From Acidobacteria bacterium UBA6911 (lineage in GTDB: Bacteria; Acidobacteriota; UBA6911), in assembly GCA_002451015.1 (NCBI GenBank), contig DKBB01000128.1, positions 1 to 25,305 on the forward strand: 25,305 nucleotides of DNA, given 5' to 3'. Numbering within the stretch: position 1 is the stretch's first letter; the number at the start of each line of letters is the position of its first letter. Position numbers and translations under genes: made by a program. The notes under the pieces were generated by a model. It did no database searches and was not told where the DNA came from. It saw nothing but the letters and a program-made list of their open reading frames with translations. Shown here piece by piece: positions 1 through 8,826 of this stretch.

Positions 1-1355
1 CCGTCGGACTGCGTGGACGGCATGCAGCCGAACGGCTTAAGCGAGAGGACCATGTGGCAGAGGTCCTTGTTCGAGTAGTAGATGTTCTTGGCGACCTCGA
101 GGTGCCCTTCGCCGCCGCCAGAGCGCGAGTTGTAGAAGGGGTGGCCGACGCGCTGCAACTCGTACTGGTCGGCCAGGCGGTGCGCGATGCCGCCGAGAGA
201 GTCGATGACGCGGTGATACTCGCGCTTGAAGATCGCCTCGGCGAGCTTCAGCCTGGCCACCTTGTTCCGGAAGTTCCACTCGATGTTCGCGCGCTTATCG
301 AGGCGCCAGAGGGGCGGCAGGACGGCGCCCTCGTCGAGACCCTTCAGGTCCTTGTTCTTCTGAATCACCTGGTGAATCATGTACATGATCCAGGTGCCGA
401 TCGGCTCGACGACTACTTGCGCGCCTTCCCGTTCGAGGAACTTGAACATGTTGAAGTTGCCGTCGCCCTCGGTGGTCTGCGCCCAGAACTCTCCGATGAT
501 TTTAACGATGGGTTTTAGCCGTGTTCGATCGATGGCGATGCCGTCGATGCGTTTGCGGCATTTTTCCAGAACGGACTGGAATTCCTTCCCCTTAAGATGC
601 TGCCGCATTTTGTAAAGGAAGCTGTAGAGGCCGCGCTGGAAATTTCTCTTCGCCAGGTAGGATGTAACCCAACCGGGAGTGACATCGGCCAGGTCCGGGG
701 CTTTGTAGGTGCGCAGATGGTCGCAAATATCTTCGACGCACTGGGCCATGACCCGGTCGGTCTCCCCGGCATTTACTTCGTAGGGGCGGATATTATGGGT
801 CAGGTCGTTCAGTACGTCTCCCAGGAAGAGGACTTTGAGCATGCCCAGGCCGAAGTCGATCGTGTATTTCAATCCCGGCGCCTGCGTTTTCTGGCGTATC
901 CCTTCATCCTGCTGAAATCTGAGAACTCGGAAACCGTTAAATCCTGCGTTCTCAAGAGCCTGACGATACTCGGCCGCGTACATGCCGAAGCGGCAGGGGC
1001 CACACGAACCCGCGGTAAAGAACAGGTAGCGATCGGCAATCTCGGAGCGGGACATCCCGCCGGCTTCGAGGTCCCTGAGGTATTGAATCAGGGCGCCAGA
1101 GGTGAAGTACGCCGGGCTGCACTGTCCGTTGTTGCCGTACTCCTTGCCGAGGTGGAAAGCTTCCTGATCGGGAATAGGAAGCAGTTCGCATTTATATCCG
1201 CTGCCCTGGAAAACCGCCCGTATAAACTCCTCGTGCTTCCGAGTCAATCCTCCGACCAGAATCGTGACTTTATCGCGCTCCTCGGCCGTGAACGGCCTTT
1301 CAGTGGGGCGCTGATAATGTTTTACTGTTTTAATGTCTGACGGTACAAACCCCAT
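1..1355 (-). CDS. CoA-dehydratase activase-related protein (COG3580/COG3581-like), 3' end cut by window edge
   Basis: The frame is open from an ATG at 1355 to the left edge, about 451 codons with no stop, so the C-terminus is missing. AGGAGA lies just upstream of the ATG. Visible motifs are GNNGQCSPAY (residues about 74-83), CGPCRFGMY (118-126, C118 and C121) and, at the cut end, LKPFGCMPSTQSDG. These Cys-containing motifs are characteristic of the proteins related to the activator and D-component of 2-hydroxyglutaryl-CoA dehydratase and benzoyl-CoA reductase, which bind an Fe-S cluster; the ASKHA ATPase domain itself is not seen in this part. The exact substrate is unknown. It lies 122 bases downstream of glmS on the same strand. 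The last third of the visible gene (1-500) uses almost only G/C-ending codons, unlike the start of the gene. Family assignment is fairly sure; function is inferred. Confidence 0.8.
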   Translation of the reverse strand, partial: MGFVPSDIKTVKHYQRPTERPFTAEERDKVTILVGGLTRKHEEFIRAVFQGSGYKCELLPIPDQEAFHLGKEYGNNGQCSPAYFTSGALIQYLRDLEAGGMSRSEIADRYLFFTAGSCGPCRFGMYAAEYRQALENAGFNGFRVLRFQQDEGIRQKTQAPGLKYTIDFGLGMLKVLFLGDVLNDLTHNIRPYEVNAGETDRVMAQCVEDICDHLRTYKAPDLADVTPGWVTSYLAKRNFQRGLYSFLYKMRQHLKGKEFQSVLEKCRKRIDGIAIDRTRLKPIVKIIGEFWAQTTEGDGNFNMFKFLEREGAQVVVEPIGTWIMYMIHQVIQKNKDLKGLDEGAVLPPLWRLDKRANIEWNFRNKVARLKLAEAIFKREYHRVIDSLGGIAHRLADQYELQRVGHPFYNSRSGGGEGHLEVAKNIYYSNKDLCHMVLSLKPFGCMPSTQSD

Positions 1356-1412
1356 CCTGTCTCCTGGTTACTGGTATTTTAACCTTTTGGTCATCCTGGG
1401 GGGGAACGACTG

Positions 1413-1427
1413 TAAAATTGAATTTTA
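1413..1427. repeat. 15-bp AT-rich palindrome in the gap downstream of glmS
   Basis: TAAAATT and AATTTTA flank a single central G. It sits in the 122-base gap between glmS and the downstream activase-like gene, about 60 bases before that gene's start codon. A poor minus-strand promoter match (TTGATT, 17 bases, TTTTAC, from 1440 to 1412) overlaps it. It could be an operator or chance in an AT-rich spacer. Confidence 0.25.
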
Positions 1428-1477
1428 AAGACAAAATCAACCTTCGTCCATTAAATTCAGTACTTTGCCGAAATATG

Positions 1478-3331
1478 TTATTCGACCGTAACGCTCTTTG
1501 CCAGGTTCCTGGGTTGATCGACATCGCAGTCTCGAAGCAGTGCGATGTGGTAGGCAAGGAGCTGAAGAGGAACGCTCATCAGTACAGGCAGCAGATAATC
1601 GGACGTTGCCGGAATCGGGATGACATGTTCCGCCACTTCGTGTATTCGATCGTCGTCTTCGCTGGCCAGAGCGATCAGGATCCCTTCCCTGGCCCGTACC
1701 TCTTCAATGTTGCTAATCATCTTTTCGTAACGTAAAACCGATTTCGGATTCCGTTTATCCCTTGCCGCCAGGCCTACAACAGGCAGGTTGCTGTCGATCA
1801 GCGCATTCGGTCCATGCTTCATCTCTCCGGCAGGGTATCCTTCCGCGTGGATATAGGAGATTTCCTTCAATTTCAGGGCGCCTTCCAGCGCAATGGGATA
1901 GTGAATCCCCCGGCCGATGTACAGTGCATTGTTGTACCGGTATATCTCCTTGGCAATATCTTCATATAACGAGTTTTGAGAAAGAATCCAGTTCATGCAT
2001 TCCGGCAGCTTGGCCAAATCGGATACCAGGTCGAGTTTTTGTTCCGGTTTTATCAGTTTCCGCTCCTGAGAGAGGTAGAGGGCGACCAGAAGCAGGACCA
2101 TGAGCTGGCATGTGAAGGCTTTTGTGGAGGCAACACCGATTTCCGGCCCGCTGCGTATATACAGGGTGCCATCGCTTTCCCGGGAAAGCATGCTCCCGAC
2201 CACATTGCAGATGGATAGAATTCTGGCCTTTTTCATTTTGGCTTCCCGCGCGGCTGCCAGAGTATCGGCGGTCTCTCCCGATTGGCTGATGGCGATAACA
2301 AGGGAGTTTTCGTCAACCAGTGGATTTCTGTAGCGGAATTCCGATCCGTAGTCTATTTCAACCGGGATGCGCGCAAGATCTTCAATCAGAAACTTTCCGA
2401 CCAGTCCGGCGTGCCAGGATGTACCGCATGCGATGATGTGTATCCGGTCGATTTTTTCGAGGGCTTCTTTGGGTAGATTGGCTTCGTCCAGCAGTATTTC
2501 TCCTGATTCCAGGGAAATTCTTCCGGCGACGGATTCCTGCACGCATCGGGGCTGTTCGAATATTTCCTTGAGCATAAAATGGCTGTATCCGCCTTTTTCA
2601 GCCATTTCCGCACTCCATTGGACCTCCTGTGTTGAGATCTGGATTTCCTCTCCTTGAAGATTCTGGACCCGAACCCCTTGAGGTGTCAGGATCGCCATTT
2701 CTCCATCCTGCATGAAATACATTTCTTTCGTATGTTCGAGGAGTGCCGGTACATCCGATGCCACCAGGAGTTCGTCCTTGCCGATCCCGAGGATGAGAGG
2801 GGGGCCGCTTCGGGCGGTAATGATGGTGTCCGGGCAGTCGGCGCAGAGCAGGCAGACGGCGTAGCTTCCGCGCAACTGTCTCAGGGCCGCCGCCGCCGCT
2901 TCCTGAAAAGGCTTTTCGGGCATCAGGGATTCCACGAGATGCGCGATGACTTCCGTGTCCGTTTCGGTTACAAAACGATGGTTGTCCTGCCTCAGTTTGG
3001 TCTTCAGTTCCATGTAGTTTTCAATAATCCCGTTGTGGACGACGACAATTTTACCCGTGCAGTCTCGATGAGGATGAGCGTTTTCTTCCGTTGGACGTCC
3101 GTGGGTGGCCCAACGCGTATGGCCGATCCCGTAATTTCCGGTCAAAGGTTCATTTTCCAGGGAATGAACCAGATTGGACAATTTTCCCGGGGTTCTTCGA
3201 ATCGAAACTTGGCCGGATTGCGCAACAGCCAGTCCTGCGGAGTCGTATCCTCGATACTCAAGTTTTCGAAGCCCGTTGATAATGACCGGTACAACAGGTT
3301 TAGAACCAACATATCCGATGATTCCGCACAT
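1478..3331 (-). CDS. glmS: Glutamine-fructose-6-phosphate aminotransferase (isomerizing)
   Basis: GlmS makes glucosamine-6-phosphate from fructose-6-phosphate and glutamine in the cytoplasm, the first step towards UDP-GlcNAc for peptidoglycan and LPS. The protein is 617 residues, close to the usual 600-615. It begins MCGIIGYVG, so removal of Met exposes the catalytic N-terminal Cys of the Ntn-type glutaminase domain; HTRWATHG lies at about residues 71-78. The two SIS sugar-isomerase domains follow, with CGTSWHAG and SQSGETADT in the first, and the protein ends in the conserved LAKSVTVE tail. AAGGGG precedes the ATG. It is divergent from the adenosine-specific kinase gene across a 297-base gap; a promoter candidate is listed separately. 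I saw nothing resembling a glmS ribozyme. Assignment is secure. Confidence 0.98.
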   Translation of the reverse strand: MCGIIGYVGSKPVVPVIINGLRKLEYRGYDSAGLAVAQSGQVSIRRTPGKLSNLVHSLENEPLTGNYGIGHTRWATHGRPTEENAHPHRDCTGKIVVVHNGIIENYMELKTKLRQDNHRFVTETDTEVIAHLVESLMPEKPFQEAAAAALRQLRGSYAVCLLCADCPDTIITARSGPPLILGIGKDELLVASDVPALLEHTKEMYFMQDGEMAILTPQGVRVQNLQGEEIQISTQEVQWSAEMAEKGGYSHFMLKEIFEQPRCVQESVAGRISLESGEILLDEANLPKEALEKIDRIHIIACGTSWHAGLVGKFLIEDLARIPVEIDYGSEFRYRNPLVDENSLVIAISQSGETADTLAAAREAKMKKARILSICNVVGSMLSRESDGTLYIRSGPEIGVASTKAFTCQLMVLLLVALYLSQERKLIKPEQKLDLVSDLAKLPECMNWILSQNSLYEDIAKEIYRYNNALYIGRGIHYPIALEGALKLKEISYIHAEGYPAGEMKHGPNALIDSNLPVVGLAARDKRNPKSVLRYEKMISNIEEVRAREGILIALASEDDDRIHEVAEHVIPIPATSDYLLPVLMSVPLQLLAYHIALLRDCDVDQPRNLAKSVTVE

Positions 3332-3351
3332 AGATCCCCTTTGGTTTGTAG

Positions 3352-3365
3352 ATCAGGTTCCTGAT
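3352..3365. repeat. Inverted repeat ATCAGG-TT-CCTGAT upstream of glmS
   Basis: A perfect 6-bp inverted repeat around TT, 21-34 bases upstream of the glmS start codon and between it and the likely promoter. The position fits an operator or a small 5'-UTR hairpin for glmS. No regulator is recognised. The rest of the 3332-3628 gap holds the promoter candidate below and no gene that I can support. Confidence 0.3.
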
Positions 3366-3449
3366 ATTCAAAACGAACTGCTTATCCCGGGGAGTAGACA
3401 ACGATTATATGTGTTACAATCCCCGGCAACACCTACTGGATACATGGTG

Positions 3450-3478
3450 ATTATAGTTGAAGCCTTTAATTGGAGCAA
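3450..3478 (-). promoter_or_regulatory. Candidate sigma-70 promoter for glmS
   Basis: On the minus strand, TTGCTC (3478-3473) is followed by a 17-base spacer and a perfect TATAAT (3455-3450), about 120 bases upstream of the glmS start. The -10 box is perfect and the spacing ideal, but the -35 box matches only weakly. A second TATAAT (minus, 3409-3404) lies closer to the gene without a well-spaced -35. Confidence 0.4.
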
Positions 3479-3628
3479 CTACTGGATTGATTAAAGATAT
3501 CAGGACATGCAACAGACCCCTGCCGCAGAGTAAAATACCGAGGAAAGTACCGTAGAATTGAGAATACGAACCAGCGTTCCGGAATCCTTTAGTGCATATA
3601 TACTGCAACTACCATTTTGAGGAGAACC

Positions 3629-4111
3629 ATGGAAATAAAAAGCGTCCCGCTCTCTATTCCTGAAAATTGTAATGTAATTGTGGGGCAAAGCCATTTCATG
3701 AAAACAATCGAGGACCTGTACGAGATATTCACCTCCAGTTGCCCCCACTGTAAATTTGGAATTGCATTCTGCGAAGCCTCCGGTCCGTGCCTGATCCGGG
3801 TGGAAGGGAATGACTCGGAACTGAGCAAGCGTGCCGCAGAAAACGCAATGAGCATGGGCACCGGACATGCATTTGTCTGCTTGATAAAGGATGCGTTTCC
3901 CATCAATTTCCTTAATGCGATAAAAGCCTGCGCCGAAGTCTGTACGGTTTATTGCGCCACGGCAAATCCAGTGGAGATAATTGTTGTGGAGACCGAGCAG
4001 GGACGGGGGGTTTTAGGCGTCGTTGACGGGTTCTGTCCAAAGGGAGTCGAAACTGCAGAGGATGCCAAAATCCGGAAGGACTTTCTGCGAAAAATCGGTT
4101 ATAAAAAGTAG
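3629..4111 (+). CDS. Adenosine-specific kinase family protein (DUF355/COG1839)
   Basis: The 160-residue product matches the small DUF355 family annotated as adenosine-specific kinase, known best from archaea and thermophiles and scattered in bacteria. Features seen are the CPHCKFGIAFCEASGPC segment near residues 37-53, AMSMGTGHAF, and CTVYCATANPVEIIVVE followed by GRGVLGVVDG. The ATG at 3629 is chosen because GAGGAG lies 5-6 bases upstream; an upstream in-frame TTG at 3617 falls inside that ribosome binding site. The gene stands alone between glmS (divergent) and moeA (162 bases downstream). The family name is confident; the physiological role is not well defined. Confidence 0.88.
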   Translation: MEIKSVPLSIPENCNVIVGQSHFMKTIEDLYEIFTSSCPHCKFGIAFCEASGPCLIRVEGNDSELSKRAAENAMSMGTGHAFVCLIKDAFPINFLNAIKACAEVCTVYCATANPVEIIVVETEQGRGVLGVVDGFCPKGVETAEDAKIRKDFLRKIGYKK

Positions 4112-4273
4112 CGTTGACTGCCGGAAAGCAATAATGTTGGTATGCTTGTTCCCTGGGGATCAACGTATTATTGAAATCGCCTGATTTCAGGACAGCCCTC
4201 TTTTCTTGATCCGGATTCTGGCATGGCGGGCACGGCATGGGTATTTTACTCTTATAATGCAGCGGGAGATTTT

Positions 4274-5494
4274 ATGATAAGTGTGGAAGAAGCTCTTGGG
4301 ATTGTGTTGTCCAATCTGCCGGAGCGAAAGGTCGAGCAGGTACCCTTCCGGGCTTCATTAAGGCGAGTGCTGGCTGAAAATCTTTCCGCAACCTGCAATA
4401 TACCGCCCTTTAACAGGTCCGCCATGGACGGGTTTGCCCTTGCCGCAGCGGATGTTGCCAACGCCCCGGTTGAACTGGATATTGCAGGGGAAATCCGGGC
4501 TGGAGGCGGGATGCCCGAAGTATTACCTCCCGGCAAGGCGATGTCGATCATGACAGGCGCCCCCGTTCCCAGGGGAGCGGACGCCGTGCAGATCGTTGAG
4601 GAGTGCCGGTTGTCCGGCAACGGACAGAAAGTTACAATCTTAAAACCGGTTCAGGCTCAGGAAAATATTGCGCTATTGGGATCGGAAGCGGCCGAGGGGG
4701 AAATCGTACTCAGAACCGGCCATCGCATTGGTCCGGCCGAGATTGCGGTGATGGCGACATTTGGATACAGCCAGGTTAGAGTATGGAAGAATCCGAGTAT
4801 CGCGGTGTTCGCGACAGGGGATGAACTTGTGGAAATCGACCAGACGCCCCGTCCGGATCAGATACGCAACTCCAATGCCTATTGTCTTCAAAGCCAGCTG
4901 ACATATATGGGACTGGAATCGGAGTATCTGGGCATTGTGAGGGACAACAAAGACGAGTTGCGTGAAAAGATGATCCTGGGTCTCCAGTATGACGTACTCA
5001 TAATCACCGGCGGCGTTTCGATGGGGGAGTACGACTTCGTTCAGGAGGTTTTTGAAGAACTGGAGCTCGAGATACTATTCAGTAAGGTGGCGATAAAGCC
5101 GGGAAAGCCCACCGTGTTTGCTCGCAAGGGCGATACTCTGATTTTCGGATTACCGGGGAATCCTATTTCAGCATTGGTCACCTTTGAATGTTTTGTACGC
5201 CCCGCTCTCGGCAGTCTTTGCGGTATGGCGCAACCGGAACTGCACAGAATGAAAGGGGAACTGCTGGCCGATATGAGACAGTCCTCCGGGAGAATGGCCT
5301 TTTTCCCGGCCTGGGTTTTCTGGGACGAGGGCGGGCTTAAAGTGGAGCCGCTCCGGTGGAAGAGTTCAGCCGATATCATCGGTTTTACGGGAGCGAATGC
5401 CACATATATTTTCCCAAGAAACAGGGATCACCTGAGGAAGGGTGAAACCGTGGAAGTCATGCTGTTGCCCGATTTCTTTTTCCGTCAACGTTAA
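4274..5494 (+). CDS. moeA: Molybdopterin molybdenumtransferase MoeA
   Basis: MoeA inserts molybdate into adenylylated molybdopterin, the last step of molybdenum cofactor (Moco) synthesis. The product is 406 residues, the normal length. Seen in order: PPFNRSAMDGFAL near residue 50, MTGAPVPRGADAVQ near 95, the GDELVE and SNAYCLQSQL segments near 185-205, ITGGVSMGEYDFV near 245, and LPGNPISALVTFECFVRPAL near 295, followed by the small C-terminal beta domain. The ATG at 4274 has GGGAG 6 bases upstream; the longer frame from 4223 adds 17 unlikely residues. With moaC 78 bases downstream it forms a Moco pair, consistent with the molybdoenzyme encoded at 15401. Some bacteria use paralogues for tungsten; sequence alone does not decide. 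Confidence 0.96.
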   Translation: MISVEEALGIVLSNLPERKVEQVPFRASLRRVLAENLSATCNIPPFNRSAMDGFALAAADVANAPVELDIAGEIRAGGGMPEVLPPGKAMSIMTGAPVPRGADAVQIVEECRLSGNGQKVTILKPVQAQENIALLGSEAAEGEIVLRTGHRIGPAEIAVMATFGYSQVRVWKNPSIAVFATGDELVEIDQTPRPDQIRNSNAYCLQSQLTYMGLESEYLGIVRDNKDELREKMILGLQYDVLIITGGVSMGEYDFVQEVFEELELEILFSKVAIKPGKPTVFARKGDTLIFGLPGNPISALVTFECFVRPALGSLCGMAQPELHRMKGELLADMRQSSGRMAFFPAWVFWDEGGLKVEPLRWKSSADIIGFTGANATYIFPRNRDHLRKGETVEVMLLPDFFFRQR

Positions 5495-5572
5495 CGGACA
5501 TTATTCGAAATCGGAATTAGATATAAAACCGCCCGGCTTATTCTTTGTCCGGCAACTGGAACGACACACATC

Positions 5573-6064
5573 ATGGCCGAGAAAAGCTCCGAAACCAAAT
5601 TGACACATCTGGATTCCACCGGTAAAGCACGTATGGTGGATGTAACGGCGAAACCCGTTACATCCAGGATCGCAATAGCGGAATCCTTCATCCGGTTGTC
5701 GCGGAAGACATTGTCCCTTCTTCGCGAGGGAAACCTGCCGAAGGGAAATGCTCTGGAAACTGCGCGACTTGCCGGGATTCTGGCCGCTAAGCGGACGCCC
5801 GAACTCATCCCGCTCTGCCACCCGCTTCTTTTGACGCATGTGGATGTTGAAGCGAAAACGCGCAGGGATGGAGTGCATTTCCTGGCCCGTGTTTCCTGTT
5901 CCGGAAATACCGGAGTGGAGATGGAGGCGCTTACCGCTGCGTCGGTTGCAGCCCTCGCCCTCTACGATATGGTGAAAGCGGTCGAGAAGGGGGCGACAAT
6001 CGAAATTGTGCGGCTGATGGAAAAAAGTGGAGGAAAAAGCGGGCTCTACCGCCGCAGGGATTAA
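5573..6064 (+). CDS. moaC: Cyclic pyranopterin monophosphate synthase MoaC
   Basis: MoaC converts 3',8-cyclo-7,8-dihydro-GTP (the MoaA product) to cyclic pyranopterin monophosphate, an early Moco step. The product is 163 residues, the usual length. Diagnostic segments are [19 protein letters not shown] near the N-terminus, [16 protein letters not shown] near 82-97, and [20 protein letters not shown] near 120-139. The start MAEKSS at 5573 has no strong Shine-Dalgarno sequence, so it may depend on translation coming from moeA. No moaA is present in the window. Assignment is secure. Confidence 0.97.
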   Translation: MAEKSSETKLTHLDSTGKARMVDVTAKPVTSRIAIAESFIRLSRKTLSLLREGNLPKGNALETARLAGILAAKRTPELIPLCHPLLLTHVDVEAKTRRDGVHFLARVSCSGNTGVEMEALTAASVAALALYDMVKAVEKGATIEIVRLMEKSGGKSGLYRRRD

Positions 6065-6213
6065 TTTTCCGGCTTGCGGGCTGAATAGGATTTTCCTGTG
6101 TCAGGGCTTATTATGGTTCGCCTTGAGACTGGTCGTTTTACACTGCTTAGGAACGATTGCGCCGTTCGGGATCCTGTGTTCGGGATGTTTATGATCCAGA
6201 TGGAATAAAACCG

Positions 6214-6573
6214 ATGCCAATTTACGAATTTTACTGCAATAAATGCAAAAAGAGGATGAGCTGGCTGGTATTGTCCCCGGCGACCTTTCAACCTAAATGT
6301 AAATTCTGTGAAAGCGACGATATCGAACGGCTTTTCTCACGCTTTGCTTCCCCGAAATCGGAGGAAAGCCGGCTGGAGTCGCTTGCGGATCCCGCAAATA
6401 TGTCCGGATTGGACGAATCCGATCCTTCCAGCATTGCTCGATGGATGAAAAAGATGGGCAAGGAGATGGGGGAGGATTTCGGGGGAGAGGATATCGATCA
6501 GCTTGCGGAAGAAGCGGCACAGGAGGTCTCCGACGATGCAGGTTCCGGAGGAGCTTCTCCAGACGAATTATAG
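6214..6573 (+). CDS. FmdB-type zinc ribbon protein
   Basis: A 119-residue protein beginning MPIYEFYCNKCKKRM, the usual N-terminus of the FmdB regulatory/zinc-ribbon family, with a first CxxC (CNKC), a second CxxC (CKFC) about 25 residues later and the IERLFSRFASPK segment. The C-terminal half is acidic and low in complexity (EMGEDFGGEDIDQLAEEAAQ), typical of the longer members. The start at 6214 is set by the conserved MPIYEFYC; an upstream extension from 6157 is not conserved-looking, and the Shine-Dalgarno is weak. FmdB proteins are named after a regulator of the formylmethanofuran dehydrogenase operon, but most, including this one, have no proven role. It sits between moaC and the radical SAM gene. 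Confidence 0.85.
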   Translation: MPIYEFYCNKCKKRMSWLVLSPATFQPKCKFCESDDIERLFSRFASPKSEESRLESLADPANMSGLDESDPSSIARWMKKMGKEMGEDFGGEDIDQLAEEAAQEVSDDAGSGGASPDEL

Positions 6574-6615
6574 TCCCGGGAAATATGTCTTCCCGACATT
6601 GTTCAAGGCAGTTCG

Positions 6616-7920
6616 GTGCGTATGGAAAAAAACAAAGATGTGATTTCCGAGATTGAAGACCTTGTCGAACTTTATCCGGATATTCCCATCGAGGCGATCG
6701 TCAAGGAAGATCTGCTTCGCCGGGGCATGGCATGGTCTTCGGTGGCACTGGAAACAGCCGCACATTTCAAACGCAAAGCATATTTTATTTTTTCCTTCGA
6801 CATGGTTCCGATGAAGGAGATGGCACAGAAGGAGTTTGCAAAAGCTCCCGAGGAAATCCGCCTGGCGGACGGACCCCATAAGTTCAGACCGACGATCGTT
6901 TCCGTGCGCTTGAATCCTGCGTCGCCCTATTGCGTGGATTTCCAGGAGGAAAGTTTTGTCCTGAAACTGGACGGTCGGATTCTCGCTCGTGTCGAACTTC
7001 AGAAATCTCCCGAATATTACAGCCGGACCCTTGCCAGCGGCAAACCTATAACGGACATAGCGCCGACAATAGAGTGGGGATATCTGCTGTACCTGACGAC
7101 CTTCAGGCTCTGCCAGTATCAAGGCCCTGAGGAAGCATGCCAGTTTTGCGATATCAATAAGAATTTTCGTCAACAGAAGAAATCAGGCCGACCCTATACG
7201 CCCGTTAAGTCCGTGGAAGAGATCGTCGAAGCCCTGGAGATTATCGCCTCCACGGACAGCGACAGCAAGGCATATACCGTGACGGGCGGCAGCATCACCG
7301 GAACCCTGGATGGTATGTCCGAGATCGATTTCTATGTCCGGTATCCCGAGGCCATAGAAAAAAGGTGGCCGAAACGATGGATCAGCAAAGCGGTTGTCCA
7401 GGCGCTTCCAAAAGACGAAGTGCGGAGACTTCTGGATGCCGGGGTACAGATCTATCATCCAAACTTTGAAATCTGGGATAAACGCCTGTTTGAGCTGTAC
7501 TGCCCCGGAAAGGCCAGGCATATCGGCCGGGACGAATGGATAAAACGGATCCTGGATGCTGCGACGGTTTTCGGACCGGACCGTGTGATTCCCAACTTTG
7601 TTGCCGGCGTGGAGATGGCTTCCCCCGAGGGATTCAGTTCAGTCGACGACGCAATCGCATCTACCGCGGAAGGCCTCGATTTTTTCATGAGCCACGGAAT
7701 TTCCCCTCGATTTACCACCTGGTGCCCGGAACCCATGAGCATCCTGGGTAAGGATCAGGCCGGCACCCCTCTGGAATACCATGTCCGGCTACTGCAAGTT
7801 TATCGCGATACGAGGCTGCGATACAACCTGCCTCCGCCGGTGGGATACGGTGATCCCGGGCTGGGGAAGGCGGTATTTTCCGTATCCGCATTTATGGACG
7901 TCCTTCCGCCTCTCAATTAA
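6616..7920 (+). CDS. Radical SAM protein with CX8CX2C cluster motif
   Basis: A 434-residue protein with C166, C175 and C178 in LCQYQGPEEACQFCD, which looks like a radical SAM [4Fe-4S] motif with a long first spacer instead of CX3CX2C. Support for the fold comes from VTGGSITG near residue 223 (the GGE-like SAM-binding strand), the GVQIYHPNFEIWDKRLF segment near 277-293 and IPNFVAGVEMASPEG near 325-339, as in TIM-barrel radical SAM enzymes. The roughly 160 residues before the cluster are an N-terminal extension of unknown role. GTG at 6616 has AAGG 7 bases upstream; an ATG two codons later is possible. The substrate is not recognisable. It follows the FmdB gene by 42 bases and mutM follows it. 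Confidence 0.78.
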   Translation: MRMEKNKDVISEIEDLVELYPDIPIEAIVKEDLLRRGMAWSSVALETAAHFKRKAYFIFSFDMVPMKEMAQKEFAKAPEEIRLADGPHKFRPTIVSVRLNPASPYCVDFQEESFVLKLDGRILARVELQKSPEYYSRTLASGKPITDIAPTIEWGYLLYLTTFRLCQYQGPEEACQFCDINKNFRQQKKSGRPYTPVKSVEEIVEALEIIASTDSDSKAYTVTGGSITGTLDGMSEIDFYVRYPEAIEKRWPKRWISKAVVQALPKDEVRRLLDAGVQIYHPNFEIWDKRLFELYCPGKARHIGRDEWIKRILDAATVFGPDRVIPNFVAGVEMASPEGFSSVDDAIASTAEGLDFFMSHGISPRFTTWCPEPMSILGKDQAGTPLEYHVRLLQVYRDTRLRYNLPPPVGYGDPGLGKAVFSVSAFMDVLPPLN

Positions 7921-7973
7921 AGAGCAAGAAGGGATCGCAATCTACAGTCTTCCATTTTGAATTTTTGATTCCC

Positions 7974-8795
7974 ATGCCCGAAATGCCCGAAGTTGAAACC
8001 CTTGCCCGCAAGTTGAGAAAGGCCGTAACCGGCAAGAAGATCGAACGCATTTCACTGTCCGGCTTGCCGTTACGCAAACCGGTATCGAGTGCCTTTGCCG
8101 CCGGACTTCGAGGTCGTACGGTTCACAGGGTTCTGCGTCGCGGGAAATACCTCATTATCGAGTTGGAACCGAGAATATTCTGGCTTATCCACCTGGGGAT
8201 GAGCGGACGACTGTTCTATCATCCAGGAGCATTTTCCGGCGCAAAGCATACGCACGCAGTCATTCGTTTCTCCGATGAATCCGTTCTGGAATACCGGGAT
8301 CCCCGCCGTTTCGGTCTCATGGCCGTATATGAGGTGGATCGACCGGGACAGATTCCGGAAATCCGGTCTCTCGGGAAAGATCCTTTAAGGTCCGGATTCC
8401 ATGCCGGGTGGCTTGAGCCGATGCTCCAGAAAAGTCGGTGTGAATTGAAGTCTTTTCTTCTAGATCAGCAAAAAATCGCCGGGCTTGGGAATATTTATGT
8501 ATGTGAAGCGTTGTATATGGCCGGGATCCATCCTGCCCGCCGCTGCTTTACACTTAGGCCGGAAGAGGTGTTGCGGCTGGTTGAAGCGATCCGTAAGGTA
8601 TTGCGCCGTGCCATCCGATATCGGGGCACAAGCTTTTCGGATTTTATTGATCTTGAAGGAAATCCCGGTAAGAATCAGAATTACCTGAACGTATTTCAGA
8701 GAGAGGGCAAGCCTTGTGTTCGCTGCGGAAAAGACGTTCAGCGGATAAGGCAAGGAAATCGCAGCACATTTTTCTGTTCCTACTGTCAGAAGTAG
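7974..8795 (+). CDS. mutM: Formamidopyrimidine-DNA glycosylase MutM/Fpg
   Basis: MutM is a bifunctional DNA glycosylase/AP lyase that removes 8-oxoguanine and formamidopyrimidines. The product is 273 residues, the normal length. The mature N-terminus PEMPEVETLARKL supplies the catalytic Pro and Glu; RGKYLII carries the conserved Lys near residue 57; IHLGMSGRL follows; KIAGLGNIYVCEALY is the helix-two-turn-helix region, and the C-terminal zinc finger is CVRC followed after 16 residues by CSYC. The start is ATG 7974 because the catalytic Pro must be residue 2, which excludes an upstream TTG at 7965. No good Shine-Dalgarno is visible. Assignment is secure. Confidence 0.97.
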   Translation: MPEMPEVETLARKLRKAVTGKKIERISLSGLPLRKPVSSAFAAGLRGRTVHRVLRRGKYLIIELEPRIFWLIHLGMSGRLFYHPGAFSGAKHTHAVIRFSDESVLEYRDPRRFGLMAVYEVDRPGQIPEIRSLGKDPLRSGFHAGWLEPMLQKSRCELKSFLLDQQKIAGLGNIYVCEALYMAGIHPARRCFTLRPEEVLRLVEAIRKVLRRAIRYRGTSFSDFIDLEGNPGKNQNYLNVFQREGKPCVRCGKDVQRIRQGNRSTFFCSYCQK

Positions 8796-8826
8796 CGCGC
8801 TCACGCTGCGGGAAAGGGTATGAATA

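Noticed and set aside
597..1340. A 247-residue plus-strand open frame.
   Set aside because: It is antisense to the activase-like gene, which has family motifs and a good start; this frame shows no recognisable domain.
3332..3628. A possible glmS ribozyme or glucosamine-6-phosphate riboswitch upstream of glmS.
   Set aside because: No conserved core was recognised; only a short inverted repeat and promoter-like boxes are visible, and the ribozyme is mainly a Firmicutes feature.
4253..4258. A perfect TATAAT just upstream of moeA.
   Set aside because: A transcript from it would start about 8 bases before the ATG, inside the ribosome binding site, and no -35 box is correctly spaced.
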